Source of the DNA: UBA11740 sp049273695
GTDB taxonomy: Bacteria > Acidobacteriota > Blastocatellia > Pyrinomonadales > Pyrinomonadaceae
DNA: 64,000 bases
Direction: 5' to 3'
NCBI GenBank assembly: GCA_049273695.1
Contig: JBASRE010000014.1
Coordinates: forward strand, 62,001-126,000
Shown: piece by piece, positions 1 to 8,474 of the stretch
Layout of the letters: each line of letters begins with the position of its first letter
Numbering within the stretch: the first letter of the stretch is position 1
Notes under the pieces: model-generated
The model's input: the letters and a program-made list of their open reading frames with translations, nothing else
The model's database searches: none
Told to the model about the DNA's origin: nothing
Made by a program: the position numbers and the translations under genes

Positions 1-200
1 TACTCGCCGGCCGGCAGGTGAAGGAACAAGCCGTCGATTTGATCGCCGCGGCTGTCGAACAAGGCCGCACGCGTTCCCGACGTGCCGATGTCGAGAGCCA
101 GAACCACGACTGGGTCTGGTTCCGGGTGCAGAGAAGGCAGCGTGGATAGATCTATCTCAGGTCGCTCTTCGAGAACTGCTTCGTCGAAGACGGTGCTCAT
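1..200 (-). CDS. FGGY-family carbohydrate kinase, N-terminal fragment
   Basis: Only the first 66 residues are in the window; the gene continues to the left. After an acidic 35-residue leader the translation reads VVVLALDIGTSGTRAALFD, the phosphate-1 (ATP-binding) motif of the FGGY/hexokinase-actin fold, followed by a short strand. FGGY kinases phosphorylate sugars such as gluconate, xylulose or glycerol in the cytoplasm; the substrate cannot be told from this piece. The ATG is the first start after the upstream gene and no other start lies between it and the motif. The leader before the first beta strand is longer than usual for the family. Confidence 0.8.
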   Translation of the reverse strand, partial: MSTVFDEAVLEERPEIDLSTLPSLHPEPDPVVVLALDIGTSGTRAALFDSRGDQIDGLFLHLPAGE

Positions 201-297
201 CGGTGCGTGATTCGGACGTTAATTCAGACTACTTACGTGGAATGGAAGGTGAGCATCGCACAACCGGCGTGACTCGTCCAGTAAAACGTCTCGCTGA

Positions 298-1026
298 TTA
301 CTTCCGGGGATTGATCTTATCCTCGACCCAATTTGTCGCTGGATCCAGCAGCGCGATGTGATGCGGCTTTCCTTGCCACACCCGAATCATCGAGATAATC
401 AGAAACACAAAAGTGGCCGCGGAAAACAAACTTGCGCCGGTGAATCTGCCGGAAAATAAATTGGCAAATCCGAGAATCGTGCTGATTCCCGTGACGCCAA
501 TTTGCAGCACCAATCCTTGCGCCGCGTGAAATCGCACGCGCTTCTCCGTGCGCGGGACGAGCAGTAATTCGATTATCGAGCCGATCATCGCGATGAAAAA
601 AGGTATGTAAGGAATCATCACCGCCCATTTTTCCGGAATGCCTAAGCCGGCAACTTTATGCGAGCCCGGCTTGGCTCCGGCCGGCGCCGGCGGGGGCTGA
701 TAAAGCTGTGGCGGTGGCCCGGGTGGCGGTTGATAGATGTTCGCGTCGGGCATGCGCGGCGGCTGATAGGTAGTGGCCTGAGTATGGCCATACGCGAATA
801 CCGAACGATACGAATCGTCCATTCGACGCGTGGGAGCTTCAGTCTCTGGATTGCTGCGCGCTGCTTCGTTGGATGAGCGGCCAATTTCACTCGTCACTCC
901 ACCGCTCATAGCCTGCGTTGGCGGGTCGTCGCGTGAGCCGGTGTCTCGACCCCAATCCTGATCGGCGCGCTCAGCGACGTTTCCGTCCAGCGGATTGGTG
1001 TCGTATTTGCTGCGCTTTGGCTGCAT
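298..1026 (-). CDS. proline-rich DUF4870-type membrane protein
   Basis: A 242-residue protein in two parts. Residues 1-125 are polar and low in complexity, with a run of YQPP-type Pro-rich units around residues 85-118. Residues 130-225 hold about three hydrophobic segments with the arrangement of DUF4870 (Tic20-like) proteins, including VRFHAAQGLVLQ, which resembles the conserved histidine-containing segment of that family. The function of DUF4870 proteins is unknown. It lies between the sugar kinase and the JAMM peptidase, all on the minus strand. There is no signal peptide, so the Pro-rich part is probably cytoplasmic and may be a protein-binding arm (inference). Confidence 0.75.
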   Translation of the reverse strand: MQPKRSKYDTNPLDGNVAERADQDWGRDTGSRDDPPTQAMSGGVTSEIGRSSNEAARSNPETEAPTRRMDDSYRSVFAYGHTQATTYQPPRMPDANIYQPPPGPPPQLYQPPPAPAGAKPGSHKVAGLGIPEKWAVMIPYIPFFIAMIGSIIELLLVPRTEKRVRFHAAQGLVLQIGVTGISTILGFANLFSGRFTGASLFSAATFVFLIISMIRVWQGKPHHIALLDPATNWVEDKINPRK

Positions 1027-1067
1027 GGAGAGTTCTACGAGCGCCTGTTTGATTGAGTTTCAGCCAC

Positions 1068-1487
1068 TCAAATCGTCATTATCTGATATTCGACTCGCGC
1101 CCATTGTCCTTCGCGTTCATCGATGCGAAATGCGCGCAGGGAAGGCTCCGAGTCTCCGAGTCCCACAATAAGGTAAACCGCTGATGGATAGTAGGCAAGA
1201 CGCACGTCCGTAGCCGACGGTTGCGGGTCCGCTGAGCGCGGATGCGAGTGATAAATCGCCAGCAGTTGCTCGCCGCATTCGCGCATGGCGCGCTGCGCGG
1301 CGAAGAGATCTTCGGGAGCAGCTTCGTATGAGGTCAGCGGATCCCCGGCGACGTTGCGCGCACGATAAATGGTTTGGGCTTTACCTTCAGTTAGGCCGCC
1401 AATCAAGCCGCAACACTCCTCGGGCGAGGCTTCGCGTGCGTGCGTGATGATTTGATCGATCTGGACTTTGGAGAGCTGAATCTTCAT
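1068..1487 (-). CDS. Mov34/MPN/PAD-1 (JAMM) metallopeptidase, M67 family
   Basis: A single-domain JAMM protein of 139 residues. It has the conserved Glu in the first helix (EECCGLIGG) and the zinc site YHSHPRSADPQPSATD, matching H-x-H-x(7)-S-x(2)-D. Bacterial stand-alone JAMM proteins cleave isopeptide or C-terminal extensions from ubiquitin-like sulfur carriers (ThiS/MoaD/CysO type) or serve in cysteine biosynthesis. No ubiquitin-like gene is adjacent, so the substrate is unknown. The start is placed on the ATG rather than the GTG one codon upstream; spacing does not separate them. Downstream of it, toward the DUF4870 gene, there is a 41-nt gap. Confidence 0.88.
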   Translation of the reverse strand: MKIQLSKVQIDQIITHAREASPEECCGLIGGLTEGKAQTIYRARNVAGDPLTSYEAAPEDLFAAQRAMRECGEQLLAIYHSHPRSADPQPSATDVRLAYYPSAVYLIVGLGDSEPSLRAFRIDEREGQWARVEYQIMTI

Positions 1488-1506
1488 CACGAAATAGGCG
1501 CGTGGT

Positions 1507-1607
1507 TTCGCTCCGTTAGGAGCGAAATGTCTATAGAACCCCCACCCAAAATAAAAGCGCTCCGTCAGGAGCGCAATAGAGAAGGAAACATCGCGCTCCT
1601 GACGGAG
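1507..1607. repeat. composite palindromic repeat, GGAGCGAAAT family
   Basis: Three consecutive hairpin arms built on CTCC(G/T)xxAGGAG: TCGCTCCGTTAGGAGCGA (1508-1525), then GCGCTCCGTCAGGAGCGC (about 1557-1574) and its inverse near 1592-1607, joined by a TGTCTATAGAACC linker. A related element with the same core and linker lies at 63029-63172, so this is a dispersed REP-like family. It sits between the JAMM gene start and the aspS stop. Confidence 0.75.
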
Positions 1608-1679
1608 CTAACAAAGGGAATGGAACTCGATGCTAGAAACATTCGGCCCCTACGCGGCAGGGACGATTCTGACCTAGTC

Positions 1680-3482
1680 CTAGTCAACGATCTCCAGATG
1701 CAGCTCTTCCAACTGCTTCGGATCGACTTCGCCTGGAGCATCGATCATCAAGTCCTGAGCGGAAGCAGTCTTGGGAAAGGCCATCACGTCGCGAATGTTG
1801 TCCGTGGGCACAAGCACCATCATTGTGCGCTCGATGCCCGAAGCGATGCCGCCGTGCGGCGGAGTGCCGTAGGCGAGCGCATCAAGAAAGAATCCAAACC
1901 GCGTGCGTGCCTGCTCTTCCGTCATCCCCAACGCGGTGAACACGAGCGACTGCACATCGCGGCGATGAATTCTGATGGAACCGCCGGCGACTTCCACGCC
2001 GTTGATGACTGCGTCGTAGGCTTTAGCCCGAAGTTGTCCGAACAATTCTTTTGTTCCGTTGACCGCGCGCTCCAGCGTCGGCACGTCTTCGTCGAGTGGC
2101 GAAGTAAACGGATGGTGCATCGCATAGTAGCGATCGTCGTCTTCGTGATACTCGAACATCGGGAACTCGGTGACCCAGAGCGGTGCGTACACGCCTTCGG
2201 GAATCAGGTTTTCACGTTTCGCGAGTTCATTGCGCAAAGCGCCGAGACTTGCCGTCACAACATCCCGCTTACCGGCTACGATCAGAACGGCATCGCCTTT
2301 TTGCGCGCCTGCGAGTCCGGCGAGATCGACAACCTTGTCATTGCCCAGCGCTTTCAGCAGCGAAGACGACAGTTCATCGCCAAGTTTGATCCAGGCCAAA
2401 GCGCCCGCGCCATACCGCTTCGCGAACTCTTGCAAATCATCCAGGACCTTGCGCGACATCGAGGCGCCGCCGCTGACGACGATTCCTTTGATCTTTCCAC
2501 CGGCTGACAAAACCGATGCATAGGGGGCGAAGGTTGTTTCGGCAAGAGCCGACGAAAGGTCTTGCAGCTCCATCCCCTGAATGCGCATGTCAGGTTTGTC
2601 TGAGCCGAACCGGCGCATAACCTCCGCATAGGTGAGTCGCGGAAAGGGCGTCTGTAACTCGACATCAATCAGGCGAAATATGCGCGCGAAGAGACCTTCG
2701 ACGAGGGCGTACACCTGGTCCGGCGTCGCGAAGCTCATCTCAACATCGAGTTGCGAAAATTCCGGTTGCCGATCGGCGCGCAGGTCTTCATCGCGGAAGC
2801 AGCGCGCGATTTGATAGTACTTGTCCAGCCCCGCAATCATGCAAATTTGTTTCAGAATCTGCGGTGATTGCGGCAAAGCGAAGAACTTCCCGGGCTGCAC
2901 ACGCGACGGCACGATGTAATCGCGCGCGCCTTCAGGTGTCGATTTGATCAGGTTTGGCGTTTCGATCTGGGTAAAACCCTGTTCGTCCATGTACCGATTG
3001 ATTTCCAGAATTACTCGGTGACGAAGTCGCAGATTCGACTGAAGCTGCGGTCGCCGCAGATCGAGATAACGATATTTCAGACGCAGGTCTTCGGCGGCGA
3101 GAGCGGTTTCCGAAGCGTCGAGCTGAAAGGGCAACGTGCGCGCGTCGTTAAGAATGCGAATCTCCGTTGCTTGAACTTCAACGTCGCCGGTCTCGAGTTT
3201 GGGATTGCGTGCGGTTTCGTCGCGCAAAACCACTTCTCCGATTACCGCCAGCACGTATTCGCCGCGCACGTCCTTAGCCTTCGCGTGCGCTTCCGGCGCA
3301 TTTTCCTGGTTGACTACGATTTGCGTGATACCGTCGCGGTCACGCAGATCGATGAACGTCAACGGACCGAAATCACGCCGCCGCGCACACCAGCCCATCA
3401 ACGTCACGCGTTCGCCGACGTTGTCTTTACGCAGCGCGCCGCATGAATGCGTGCGCTGCAAGTTTCCGAGGTTCTCAATCAT
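1680..3482 (-). CDS. aspS: aspartyl-tRNA synthetase, bacterial type
   Basis: A 600-residue class II aminoacyl-tRNA synthetase that charges tRNA-Asp. In order: N-terminal OB-fold anticodon-binding domain (GWCARRRDFGPLTFIDLRDR), class II motif 2 region (CFRDEDLRADRQPEFSQLDVE), the bacterial GAD insertion domain in the middle, and motif 3 near the end (GIASGIERTMMVL). The length fits the bacterial family. The frame is open for 19 more codons upstream, but those codons lie inside a low-complexity inverted repeat (3487-3560); the family N-terminus is MIENLGNLQRTHSCG, so the start is put at 3482. Whether it is discriminating or also aspartylates tRNA-Asn cannot be decided here. Confidence 0.96.
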   Translation of the reverse strand: MIENLGNLQRTHSCGALRKDNVGERVTLMGWCARRRDFGPLTFIDLRDRDGITQIVVNQENAPEAHAKAKDVRGEYVLAVIGEVVLRDETARNPKLETGDVEVQATEIRILNDARTLPFQLDASETALAAEDLRLKYRYLDLRRPQLQSNLRLRHRVILEINRYMDEQGFTQIETPNLIKSTPEGARDYIVPSRVQPGKFFALPQSPQILKQICMIAGLDKYYQIARCFRDEDLRADRQPEFSQLDVEMSFATPDQVYALVEGLFARIFRLIDVELQTPFPRLTYAEVMRRFGSDKPDMRIQGMELQDLSSALAETTFAPYASVLSAGGKIKGIVVSGGASMSRKVLDDLQEFAKRYGAGALAWIKLGDELSSSLLKALGNDKVVDLAGLAGAQKGDAVLIVAGKRDVVTASLGALRNELAKRENLIPEGVYAPLWVTEFPMFEYHEDDDRYYAMHHPFTSPLDEDVPTLERAVNGTKELFGQLRAKAYDAVINGVEVAGGSIRIHRRDVQSLVFTALGMTEEQARTRFGFFLDALAYGTPPHGGIASGIERTMMVLVPTDNIRDVMAFPKTASAQDLMIDAPGEVDPKQLEELHLEIVD

Positions 3483-3486
3483 TAGA

Positions 3487-3560
3487 TCGTCCGTCGTCAG
3501 TTGTCCGTGGTCAGTTGTTCGCTTTACAGCGACGGACAACTGACGACTGACAACTGACAG
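3487..3560. repeat. self-complementary GTCAGTTG motif array
   Basis: The left arm repeats (T/C)GTCAGTTGTC units (GTCGTCAGTTGTCCG, GTGGTCAGTTGTTCG) and the right arm repeats the inverse (CGGACAACTGACGACTGACAACTGAC), with CTTTACAG between. The two arms can form a long imperfect hairpin. It fills the whole gap between the SDR stop and the aspS start and makes an artificial in-frame extension of aspS. Confidence 0.8.
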
Positions 3561-3563
3561 TTC

Positions 3564-4346
3564 TCAGAAGAGGACTGTGCCCCCATCAACATTTATCGCC
3601 TGCCCGTTAATGCCGCGGCCTTCTTCGGATGCGAGCAATAGCGCCACGGCGGCAACTTCTTCCGGCGTCACCAGGCGGTTCTGCGGGCTCATCTTTTTTA
3701 GCGCTTCGAGCGCGCTGTCGGCGGACTTGCCGGTCTTCGCCACGATATTTTCGATGCCGCGCGTGGTCATGTCTGTTTCAACATAGCCGGGACAGATCGC
3801 ATTCACAGTGATTCCGTTTGTCGCCACTTCCAACGCCAGCGACCGCGTCAATCCCAACACGCCATGCTTTGAAGCCGCATACGCCGAAACATATGGCGCG
3901 CCCGTCTTCCCGGCGATCGACGCCACATTGATGATCCGTCCCCAACTTCGCTCGAGCATTTCCGGCAGGGCGGCGTGCGTGCAGCGGAACGTGCCGCCGA
4001 GATTTGTGTTGAGGTGAAGCTCCCAAAAAGGTTCGTCAGTTTTGACGAACAATGCGGACTTGGCCACACCCGCGTTGTTGACGACTATGTCGGGACCGCG
4101 GCCAAAGTGCGCGCGAAAACTGTTTAAAGCTTCGTTCACCGATTCTCTTTGCTGCACGTCACACGTCAGCGCCAAGGCGTCAGTTCCGAATTGGGTGGTG
4201 ACTTCCTTCGCGACGGCATTCACTTCGGCGAGGGTGCGCGCGGCGACGGCAACACCAGCGCCTTCAGCCGCGAAGGCGTGCGCGATCGCGCGACCAATGC
4301 CTCGGCCGCCGCCGGTGATAAAGGCGAGTCTATTGGCGAGCTTCAT
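3564..4346 (-). CDS. short-chain dehydrogenase/reductase (FabG/HSD type)
   Basis: A classical SDR of 260 residues using NAD(P)H in the cytoplasm. Visible motifs are the cofactor glycine motif ITGGGRGIGRA near residue 10, NNAG around residue 88, the catalytic Ser (NVASIAGKTG), and YAASK for the catalytic Tyr-Lys pair. The C-terminus INVDGGTVLF is typical. The ATG at 4346 is chosen because the family starts with MKLANRLAFITGG; upstream codons fall in a repeat. It is the last gene of the boxC-boxB-tetR-crotonase run, so a 3-hydroxyacyl-CoA dehydrogenase role in ring-cleavage product oxidation is plausible (inference); FabG-like ketoacyl reduction is the alternative. Confidence 0.9.
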   Translation of the reverse strand: MKLANRLAFITGGGRGIGRAIAHAFAAEGAGVAVAARTLAEVNAVAKEVTTQFGTDALALTCDVQQRESVNEALNSFRAHFGRGPDIVVNNAGVAKSALFVKTDEPFWELHLNTNLGGTFRCTHAALPEMLERSWGRIINVASIAGKTGAPYVSAYAASKHGVLGLTRSLALEVATNGITVNAICPGYVETDMTTRGIENIVAKTGKSADSALEALKKMSPQNRLVTPEEVAAVALLLASEEGRGINGQAINVDGGTVLF

Positions 4347-4355
4347 ACGCAACGA

Positions 4356-4469
4356 ATTTGGAGTGCGGTGGTAAGCGTAGCGCGACACCGCTTTGGATCG
4401 ATCGATTACCTTAGCATAACGCTAATCCAAAGCGCCGTCGCCGCTTCGCTCTGCCGGCGCACTCCAAAT
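4356..4469. repeat. inverted repeat, ATTTGGAGTGCGG family, copy 1
   Basis: A 114-nt element bounded by ATTTGGAGTGCGGTGG and the inverse CCGGCGCACTCCAAAT, with inner arms CACCGCTTTGGAT and ATCCAAAGCG. It ends on the base before the crotonase stop codon (4470-4472). A second copy of the same family lies at 5269-5375. Confidence 0.85.
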
Positions 4470-5261
4470 CTATCTTCCGGTAAATTTCGGCGGACGCTTC
4501 TCAAGGAACGCACGCAGGCCCTCGCGCGCGTCGTCCGATTCAAAACAGCGGAGCTGCGCGTCCACTTCGTACTGCAGCATTTGCTCGAGCGAATCGTGCT
4601 CGCCTGCGTACACCGCTTGTTTCGCGGCGGCGATTGAAATAGAGGCGCCCTCCCGAAGCCGCTCCGCCAGCTTGCGCGTTTCCGCTTCGAGTTCTTCCGG
4701 CGCCGTGACACGATTCAAGAGCCCGAGCTCAAAGGCTTTCTGCGCGTCAATCGAATCGCCCAGGAAAAATAGTTCGCAGGCGATGTTCGACGGCAGCGTG
4801 CGCGGCAGGAAATAGCTGCCGCCCCAGTCAGGATGAAAACCGATCTTGACGAATGACTGACTGAACGTCGCGTCGGTTGAAGCCACGCGCAGGTCGCACG
4901 CCAGCGCGAGATTGAAACCGGCGCCGGAAGCCGGTCCATTTATCTGAGCGATCACGGGCTTGTTCATGTGCCGAATCGCGAGGATCACACGGCGCGAAGC
5001 GCCGAGCAGTCGCGCAAACTCTTCCGAGTCGTTGCGTTCGACCAGTTCAGCCATGAAGTTCACGTCGCCGCCGGCACAGAACGCGCGACCCGCACCCGTG
5101 ATGATCACGACGTGCACGGTTGGATCACTGCCTGCTTCTTCGAGAGCTTCGGCCAAATCACGTCGCATGTGGCCGACGAACGAGTTGAGACGTTCGGGCC
5201 GGTTCAAAGTGATCGTGACGATGCCGGCGCCTTCGGTGACTTTGATAAATTCGTCAGACAT
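4470..5261 (-). CDS. enoyl-CoA hydratase/isomerase (crotonase), PaaG-like
   Basis: A 263-residue crotonase-fold protein. The oxyanion-hole segments are AFCAGGDVNFM and GPASGAGFNLALACDLRVAS, followed by FSQSFVKIGFHPDWGGSYFLPR. The usual hydratase glutamates are replaced (SGAGFN and GFHPDWGG), and the second position carries the Asp seen in isomerases of the PaaG type, which interconvert ring-oxepin or cis/trans enoyl-CoA species. C-terminus FLEKRPPKFTGR is typical of the family. It lies in the box cluster, where an isomerase is needed to turn 3,4-dehydroadipyl-CoA into the 2,3-isomer (inference). Repeats flank it on both sides. Confidence 0.88.
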   Translation of the reverse strand: MSDEFIKVTEGAGIVTITLNRPERLNSFVGHMRRDLAEALEEAGSDPTVHVVIITGAGRAFCAGGDVNFMAELVERNDSEEFARLLGASRRVILAIRHMNKPVIAQINGPASGAGFNLALACDLRVASTDATFSQSFVKIGFHPDWGGSYFLPRTLPSNIACELFFLGDSIDAQKAFELGLLNRVTAPEELEAETRKLAERLREGASISIAAAKQAVYAGEHDSLEQMLQYEVDAQLRCFESDDAREGLRAFLEKRPPKFTGR

Positions 5262-5268
5262 GACTCAA

Positions 5269-5375
5269 ATTTGGAGTGCGGTGGCAAGCGTAGCGCGACA
5301 CCGCTTTGGATCAAACGATCCGAGCAGCGAGATCCAAAGCGCCGTCGCCGCTCCGCTCTGCCGGCGCACTCCACA
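5269..5375. repeat. inverted repeat, ATTTGGAGTGCGG family, copy 2
   Basis: Second copy of the 4356-4469 family. Outer arms ATTTGGAGTGCGGTGG and CCGGCGCACTCCACAT, inner arms CACCGCTTTGGATC and GATCCAAAGCG; only the loop between the inner arms differs strongly from copy 1. It also ends directly before a stop codon, that of the next crotonase (5376-5378). Confidence 0.85.
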
Positions 5376-6188
5376 TTATTTTCCTTTAAACTCCGCTTTT
5401 CGCTTGTTCACGTACGCGTCCAGTCCTTCCTTCGCATCTTCAGACTGGAACAACTGCTGCTGAAGCTCACGTTCCAGTGCCAGCGCGGATTCGAACGGTA
5501 TCTCGGCGCCCGTTTGCACGGCGCGCTTAATGCGGCCGACTGCGCGCGACGCTTTATTAGGCGTGGTGAACTGGCGCGCATAGTCCATAACCTGCTTCAT
5601 AAAATCGGCGCCGTCCGCTGCGTCGATGATGCGGTTGACCAAACCAAGCTGCTCGCCCTTTTCAAAGTCGAACAACTCGCCCGTGGCCATCAACTCGATC
5701 GCTTTTGACTTGCCGACGAGACGTGTCAAACGTTGCGTTCCGCCTGTGCCCGGCAGAACCCCGAGCGAAACTTCCGGCAGCCCCATCTTGCCTGCGCCGC
5801 GCCGCGCAATGCGGATATCTGCCGCCATCGCGACTTCCAAACCGCCACCGACACAGTGACCGTTCATCGCAGCGATGACGAGCTTCGGCGTTTGCTCGAG
5901 ACGGCAAAGCGTCTCGTTCGCGTGCAGGCAAAAGTAGTATTTGAATTCGGGCGTCACTTCGCCGAGCATTGCTATGTTCGCGCCCGCGCAAAAGAATTTC
6001 TCGCCTGCGCCGGTGATGACGATCACTTGCACGCTCTCATCCATCCGCGCTTCGAGAATGCGCGCGTCGAGCTGCTGCATCATCTCGTACGAATAAGTGT
6101 TCGCGGGCGGATCGTTCAGCGTGACGAGCGCCACGCCTGCCGCAACTGAGTAATCGATCAATCTTTGTTGTGCTGCTTGTGTTGACAT
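5376..6188 (-). CDS. enoyl-CoA hydratase (crotonase family)
   Basis: A 270-residue crotonase that should add water to 2-enoyl-CoA. Both catalytic glutamates of true hydratases are present: GHCVGGGLEVAMAAD and GLPEVSLGVLPGTGGTQRL. The oxyanion hole is KFFCAGANIAML. It has the family's C-terminal trimerisation helix ending in EFKGK. The gene follows the TetR gene on the same strand, with a palindromic element in the spacer, and precedes the PaaG-like paralogue. Together with that paralogue and the SDR it can supply the beta-oxidation steps below BoxC (inference). Confidence 0.92.
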   Translation of the reverse strand: MSTQAAQQRLIDYSVAAGVALVTLNDPPANTYSYEMMQQLDARILEARMDESVQVIVITGAGEKFFCAGANIAMLGEVTPEFKYYFCLHANETLCRLEQTPKLVIAAMNGHCVGGGLEVAMAADIRIARRGAGKMGLPEVSLGVLPGTGGTQRLTRLVGKSKAIELMATGELFDFEKGEQLGLVNRIIDAADGADFMKQVMDYARQFTTPNKASRAVGRIKRAVQTGAEIPFESALALERELQQQLFQSEDAKEGLDAYVNKRKAEFKGK

Positions 6189-6215
6189 AAAAGTCGCGCG
6201 ATCGTTTCGCTAACG

Positions 6216-6293
6216 GGCGTCAGAGTACCAACTTTAGTTGGGCCGTTGTCGCGATTACAGAAAGAGCCCGACTAAAGTCGGTACTCTAACGCC
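6216..6293. repeat. inverted repeat, GTACCAACTTTAGTTGG family
   Basis: A 78-nt double hairpin. Outer arms are GGCGTCAGAGTACC and GGTACTCTAACGCC. Each half is also a small palindrome: CCAACTTTAGTTGG and CCCGACTAAAGTCGG. It lies between the TetR stop codon (6299) and the crotonase start (6188). Confidence 0.85.
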
Positions 6294-6298
6294 ACTTT

Positions 6299-6976
6299 TT
6301 ACGCTGTGCGCCAGACGCTGATCTTTTCAGTGCGCGGCGCCGGCATCGCCAGGCGTTCGGTTGATGAAGACAGAAACCCGTTCAGGAACAGCCGCGTAAT
6401 GTTATCGACGAGTTGGTGCACAGACAACTTGCCGGTCGGATCGTACCAATTGTAAATCCAGTTCATCATCCCAAACAAAGCATAAGTCGCGATCGTCAAA
6501 TCGACGCCCGTACCCTTGCCGTTCTGTTCCTGGATTTCCCTGAGAATCTTGCGAGCGAGCCTTGCGTAACGCTCTTTCTTTGTCGTCACGTGCTTGTGCA
6601 GGTCCCCCGCGAGCGATTCCGCTTCGTGCGACAAGACCTTCATCTCGGCCATGTTCGCGGCAAAGAATGACAGATGGTTATCGATCAGAATCCGTAGCTT
6701 CTCGAATGGATCGCTGACCGTCTTTATTCGTTCTTCGAGCCGCTCAGACACGCGTCCGAAGCAATGATCCTGAATTAGAAAGAGCAGCTCTTCTTTGGAT
6801 TTGCAGTAGTGATAAAGGCCGGAAAGACTCACGTCCGTCTCGCGCGCGATGTCGCGCATGGAGGTCGAGTGATAACTCTTCTCGGCGAAGATACGCGCGG
6901 ACGTGCGCAGGATGTGCTCCAGCTTTTTATCGTAACGGCTTAGGTCGTTTGATTGATCCATTGATGATTGATCCAT
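6299..6976 (-). CDS. TetR/AcrR-family transcriptional regulator
   Basis: A 225-residue TetR protein. The N-terminal helix-turn-helix is at about residues 18-65 (ILRTSARIFAEKSYHSTSMRDIARETDVSLSGLYHYCKSKEELL); the C-terminal all-helical part would bind the inducer. Encoded inside a run of box and acyl-CoA genes, it likely represses that cluster and is relieved by an aromatic or acyl-CoA ligand (inference). The N-terminus MDQSSMDQSND is written by the CATTGAT simple repeat at 6955-7058, so the true start could be either Met; the first was kept. No operator could be named because the flanking spacers are filled by repeats. Confidence 0.9.
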   Translation of the reverse strand: MDQSSMDQSNDLSRYDKKLEHILRTSARIFAEKSYHSTSMRDIARETDVSLSGLYHYCKSKEELLFLIQDHCFGRVSERLEERIKTVSDPFEKLRILIDNHLSFFAANMAEMKVLSHEAESLAGDLHKHVTTKKERYARLARKILREIQEQNGKGTGVDLTIATYALFGMMNWIYNWYDPTGKLSVHQLVDNITRLFLNGFLSSSTERLAMPAPRTEKISVWRTA

Positions 6977-7058
6977 TGACCCATTGATTCATTGATCCAT
7001 TGAATCGGTCGAAGCTTTGGCCGGGAAGCCAATGAACCAATGAGTCAATGAATCAATG
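6955..7058. repeat. self-complementary CATTGAT motif array, copy 1
   Basis: The left arm has CCATTGATGATTGATCC, CCATTGACCCATTGATTC and ATTGATCCATTGAATC; the right arm has the inverse units AATGAACCAATGAGTC and AATGAATCAATGAC, with a short unique loop containing GAAGCTTTGGCCGGGAAGCC. It overlaps the 5' end of the TetR gene and reaches to within 10 nt of the boxB stop codon. Confidence 0.8.
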
Positions 7059-7066
7059 ACTAAATC

Positions 7067-8473
7067 TCACAATCTTACATACTCAAACTCGAACGGCTTG
7101 CCCTTGATTCCCGAAGTCGGTGGCGCAATCCAGTTGGCGATCTTGCCGACTTCCGTCACCGGCTTCATCAAGCTGCGCACGTATTCACGATCTTCCATTG
7201 TCGGCAGCCATTCGTCTTTCATCGCTTCAAACTGTTCTTTCGTGATCAGATTGCCTTCGATATCGAAGTTATGCCCTGCGTATTCGCCAACGTGCCGATG
7301 GAAACGAATGTTCGGCAGATACAGGCGCTGGCTGAGACCTTCATCCGTAAGCGCCTTGTTCCAACGCGCCAAACCTTTTTCGCAGTCCTTCACATACTCA
7401 CCGCGCAGGACTTCGTTCAGAGCGTTTCGCAAAGGGACTTCGCGTGGCACGAGTTTGCCGTCTTCGACGACCAACATCGAGAAGGAACCCTCTGCCGCAA
7501 TGTGATCGGTGTACTGCTCCTGCTCTTTGAAACGGCCTTTCAAGCCGGCCGCGAAGAAGTCCGCTGAGTTTGAACTGATCTCGCCGCCAAACAGATCGAG
7601 CGAATAGCTGAACCAGAAGTTGATGTACTTCTGAATAATTCCGAGGGGAATGCCGCCGAGCTCGCGCACCTCTTCGTTCGGATTTTGTTTCATCAATTGC
7701 GCAGTGCGTTTGACCACGCGGCTCAAGCCCGTGTCGCCGACGAACATGTGATGCGCCTCTTCGGTCAGCATGAATTTGCACGTGCGCGCGAGCGGCTCGA
7801 AACCAGATTCAGCCAGCGCCGACAACTGATACTTGCCGTCGCGATCGGTGAACATAGTGAACGCGTAGAAGTTCAACCAGTCGTCGCAAGGCTGGTTGAA
7901 GGCTTCGAGGATGCGCGGCTTATCCGGATTGCCGCTGCGCCTCTCAAGCAGCGCATCGGCTTCATCGCGGCCATCGCGACCGAAGTACGCGTGCAACAAA
8001 TAGACCATCGCCCAAAGGTGGCGCCCTTCTTCAACGTTCACCTGAAACAGGTTCCGCATATCGTAGAGCGACGGACTAGTGCTGCCGAGGAGACGTTGCT
8101 GCTCGACTGAAGCTGGTTCGGTGTCGCCCTGCGTCACGATGATGCGCCGCAAAGGATTGCGAAACTCACCCGGCACTTCCTGATAAACAGGCTGGCCATA
8201 ATTGTCCCCAAACCCCACCTTCGCGGCGGGCTGCGCAGGCTCGAGAAAAATTCCCCAGCGGTACTCCGGCATCTTCACGTAATCGAAATGGGCCCAGCCT
8301 TCGCTGCCAACGTCGATCGCCGTGCGCAACCAAACATCTTTCTGCTGAAACCCTTCCGGCCCCATGTCTTGCCACCAATCGAGAAAGTTCGGCAGCCACT
8401 TCTCCAGCGCGCGCTGAAGACGTTTGTCTTCGCTCAAGTTAACGTTGTTTGGAATTCGTTCGTTGAGATTCAT
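7067..8473 (-). CDS. boxB: benzoyl-CoA 2,3-epoxidase, oxygenase subunit BoxB
   Basis: A 468-residue class I di-iron protein. Benzoyl-CoA epoxidase uses O2 and electrons from the reductase BoxA to make 2,3-epoxybenzoyl-CoA. The two iron-binding E-x-x-H motifs are visible: VEEGRHLW near residue 148 and TEEAHHMF near residue 239. Other family hallmarks are NFLDWWQDMGPEGFQQKDVWLRTA near the N-terminus and YINFWFSYSLDLFGGE around residue 290. The length matches BoxB (about 470). BoxC is encoded just upstream on the same strand. No boxA is seen in the window. The gene is flanked at both ends by arrays of the same CATTGAT motif. Confidence 0.95.
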   Translation of the reverse strand: MNLNERIPNNVNLSEDKRLQRALEKWLPNFLDWWQDMGPEGFQQKDVWLRTAIDVGSEGWAHFDYVKMPEYRWGIFLEPAQPAAKVGFGDNYGQPVYQEVPGEFRNPLRRIIVTQGDTEPASVEQQRLLGSTSPSLYDMRNLFQVNVEEGRHLWAMVYLLHAYFGRDGRDEADALLERRSGNPDKPRILEAFNQPCDDWLNFYAFTMFTDRDGKYQLSALAESGFEPLARTCKFMLTEEAHHMFVGDTGLSRVVKRTAQLMKQNPNEEVRELGGIPLGIIQKYINFWFSYSLDLFGGEISSNSADFFAAGLKGRFKEQEQYTDHIAAEGSFSMLVVEDGKLVPREVPLRNALNEVLRGEYVKDCEKGLARWNKALTDEGLSQRLYLPNIRFHRHVGEYAGHNFDIEGNLITKEQFEAMKDEWLPTMEDREYVRSLMKPVTEVGKIANWIAPPTSGIKGKPFEFEYVRL

Positions 8474-8474
8474 C

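Noticed and set aside
1440..2507. Long open frame (355 codons) on the plus strand
   Set aside because: It is the complement of aspS, has no recognisable domain, and arises from the third-position G+C bias of the real gene.
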